A stretch of DNA of 6,142 bases from an uncultured Clostridia bacterium (GTDB taxonomy: Bacteria; Bacillota; Clostridia; TANB77; CAG-508). Below, one piece after another: positions 5,151-6,142 of the stretch (positions within the stretch are counted from its first letter, which is position 1; every line of letters starts with the position of its first letter). A program made the position numbers and the translations under genes. Location: NCBI GenBank assembly GCA_948946035.1, contig CARBKU010000080.1:1-6142 (forward strand), read 5' to 3'. The notes below the pieces were generated by a model that had not been told where the DNA came from, did not search any database, and saw only the letters and a list, made by a program, of their open reading frames with translations.

Positions 5151-5179
5151 ATTATACTTTAATTTTATTTTAAAAACAA
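5151..5179 (-). promoter_or_regulatory. Toxin promoter
   Basis: On the - strand TATAAT (5156-5151) lies 17 nt after TTGTTT (5179-5174), a poor -35 box. Predicted start near 5144 gives a leader of about 44 nt and a toxin mRNA of about 170 nt ending near 4973. Confidence 0.68.
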
Positions 5180-5208
5180 TGCTTTTTCTACAATTTCAAC
5201 AATTATTT

Positions 5209-6114
5209 TTAATCGGCTTTATTTTTATTTCTACTTTTATATACATTTGCTTGATTTCTACATTGGCTACTATCATATTCAGCTTTAGGGTTTTTAGCAT
5301 AAAATACTTTACCACAATGCTTGCATATTCTTAATGGATTCTTTTCACTACAAAGCATAAACCCAAAAGCCATATCTATTGCTTGTTTTAAAGAATTAGG
5401 TTGCCAAGATATTTCTGGTGCATTTCCATACATATTAATTTTGTATGGTATTCCAGAAAAATAGTAATCACTTATAGTTTCTCTTGCTTTATATTCATCA
5501 TAATTATTTACACTATTATTTGATAAATCTACATATTTTTTAAATATTTTATACATTTTTTTTGCATATTCAATAATCCAATTAATTTTTTCACAATAAA
5601 AACTAGAATAGATTAATTGATTGTTAAATGATGTTCTGTTTAACATTCTTTGTAAGTCTGAATTTGTTTCTATAACTGCTTTACCATTTGTTATTGTATA
5701 ACTCATTTCATCGTTAGTTGCAAACGGAAAGAATAATTCAAAATAATCTTTTGTTCTCATTGTACAATTTTTATTAATAAAATTATTTTCTTTTAATGTT
5801 ACTTCATCATTTAGCATAAAATAAGGGCTAATTGGTGCTTCAACCATAAATCCCAACAAGCCATATTGCTCTACAAAAAAATATGCACAAGTAAATTTAG
5901 TTTGATCATCATCTGCATCCATACATATTCTTCCTATATTAAGTAAATCAACCAATATTGAATCAATTTTACTGAACATATCATATAAATCTCTAATATT
6001 TATACTAGCTTCTGGGTTTGGTATCATATAATATTCTTTTCCTTTATATCTTCCTTGATAGCCACCATATCTCATATATGAATATGCACTATTACTTTTA
6101 AAATTAAATTCCAT
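5209..6114 (-). CDS. Hypothetical protein with C-terminal zinc-finger-like segment
   Basis: A 301-residue protein, no signal peptide or clear membrane helix. I recognise no function. The long N-terminal part (1-200) is mixed and aromatic-rich, and the segment 210-262 (ARETISDYYFSGIPYKINMY, then SLKQAIDMAFGFML) is helical. The C-terminus, CKHCGKVFYAKNP (264-276) and YDSSQCRNQANVYKSR (280-295), resembles the CGNR-type or other small treble-clef fingers of regulatory proteins (C-x2-C, then YCSxxCR). The usual third Cys is Asp281 here, leaving Cys264, Cys267 and Cys285. The finger and basic tail suggest nucleic-acid binding. The ATG at 6114 is preferred over the in-frame TTG at 6141 because AAGGAGA (6129-6123) precedes it. 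It lies upstream of the toxin on the same strand, with no obvious terminator between them. Its promoter is outside the window. Confidence 0.75.
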   Translation of the reverse strand: MEFNFKSNSAYSYMRYGGYQGRYKGKEYYMIPNPEASINIRDLYDMFSKIDSILVDLLNIGRICMDADDDQTKFTCAYFFVEQYGLLGFMVEAPISPYFMLNDEVTLKENNFINKNCTMRTKDYFELFFPFATNDEMSYTITNGKAVIETNSDLQRMLNRTSFNNQLIYSSFYCEKINWIIEYAKKMYKIFKKYVDLSNNSVNNYDEYKARETISDYYFSGIPYKINMYGNAPEISWQPNSLKQAIDMAFGFMLCSEKNPLRICKHCGKVFYAKNPKAEYDSSQCRNQANVYKSRNKNKAD

Positions 6115-6122
6115 TACTTTAT

Positions 6123-6129
6123 TCTCCTT
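6123..6129 (-). promoter_or_regulatory. Shine-Dalgarno that decides the 6114 start
   Basis: AAGGAGA on the - strand lies 8 nt before the ATG ending at 6114. The alternative in-frame TTG at 6141 lies upstream of this site, so it is not the start. Confidence 0.8.
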
Positions 6130-6142
6130 AAAATTTTTCAAA

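Noticed and set aside
6115..6141. TTG start at 6141 for the 301-residue protein
   Set aside because: A good Shine-Dalgarno lies downstream of it at 6123-6129 and serves the ATG at 6114.

Overview
The window is very AT-rich, has strong AGGAGG-type ribosome binding sites and sigma-A-like promoters, and encodes a MobV relaxase. This points to a low-GC Firmicute, most likely an anaerobic gut Clostridia-type host, and to the interior of a mobilizable or integrative element. No rRNA, tRNA, CRISPR array or insertion sequence was seen.

Layout. (1) Positions 3-1160 (+): a relaxase whose extreme N-terminus lies off the left edge. It ends at a bidirectional terminator (1174-1220). (2) Positions 4426-1219 (-): a four-gene operon. 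In order of transcription it encodes a membrane-anchored protein interrupted by, or ending at, an in-frame amber codon; a 520-residue predicted zinc metalloprotease; an 80-residue protein of unknown function; and a 138-residue stand-alone piece of a VirD4/TraG-type coupling protein. (3) Positions 4427-4583: a divergent promoter region in which a near-perfect palindrome (4503-4522) lies between the operon promoter and the promoter of a small XRE-family regulator (4584-4823, +). (4) Positions 4866-5179: a compact locus that conventional gene calling would miss, read here as an Fst/par-like type I toxin-antitoxin module. (5) Positions 6114-5209 (-): a 301-residue protein of unknown function with a C-terminal zinc-finger-like segment.

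The toxin-antitoxin module is the main find. A consensus promoter on the + strand drives a predicted RNA of about 65 nt that ends in an intrinsic terminator. Facing it on the - strand is a 29-codon gene with a strong Shine-Dalgarno, a GTG start, a hydrophobic core and an acidic tail, followed by its own terminator. The two predicted transcripts do not overlap. They can pair in trans at three places: a 17-nt direct repeat covering the toxin start codon, a 6-nt repeat touching its Shine-Dalgarno, and the two terminator loops, which share 8 nt although their stems differ. This matches the logic of par of pAD1 (RNA I/RNA II, DRa/DRb, terminator-loop contact), except that there are two separate hairpins instead of one shared bidirectional terminator.

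Working together (inference): the relaxase and coupling-protein piece belong to DNA transfer, the XRE protein probably controls the divergent operon through the palindrome, and the toxin-antitoxin module would stabilise the element. The metalloprotease and membrane protein are co-transcribed cargo or transfer accessories of unknown target.
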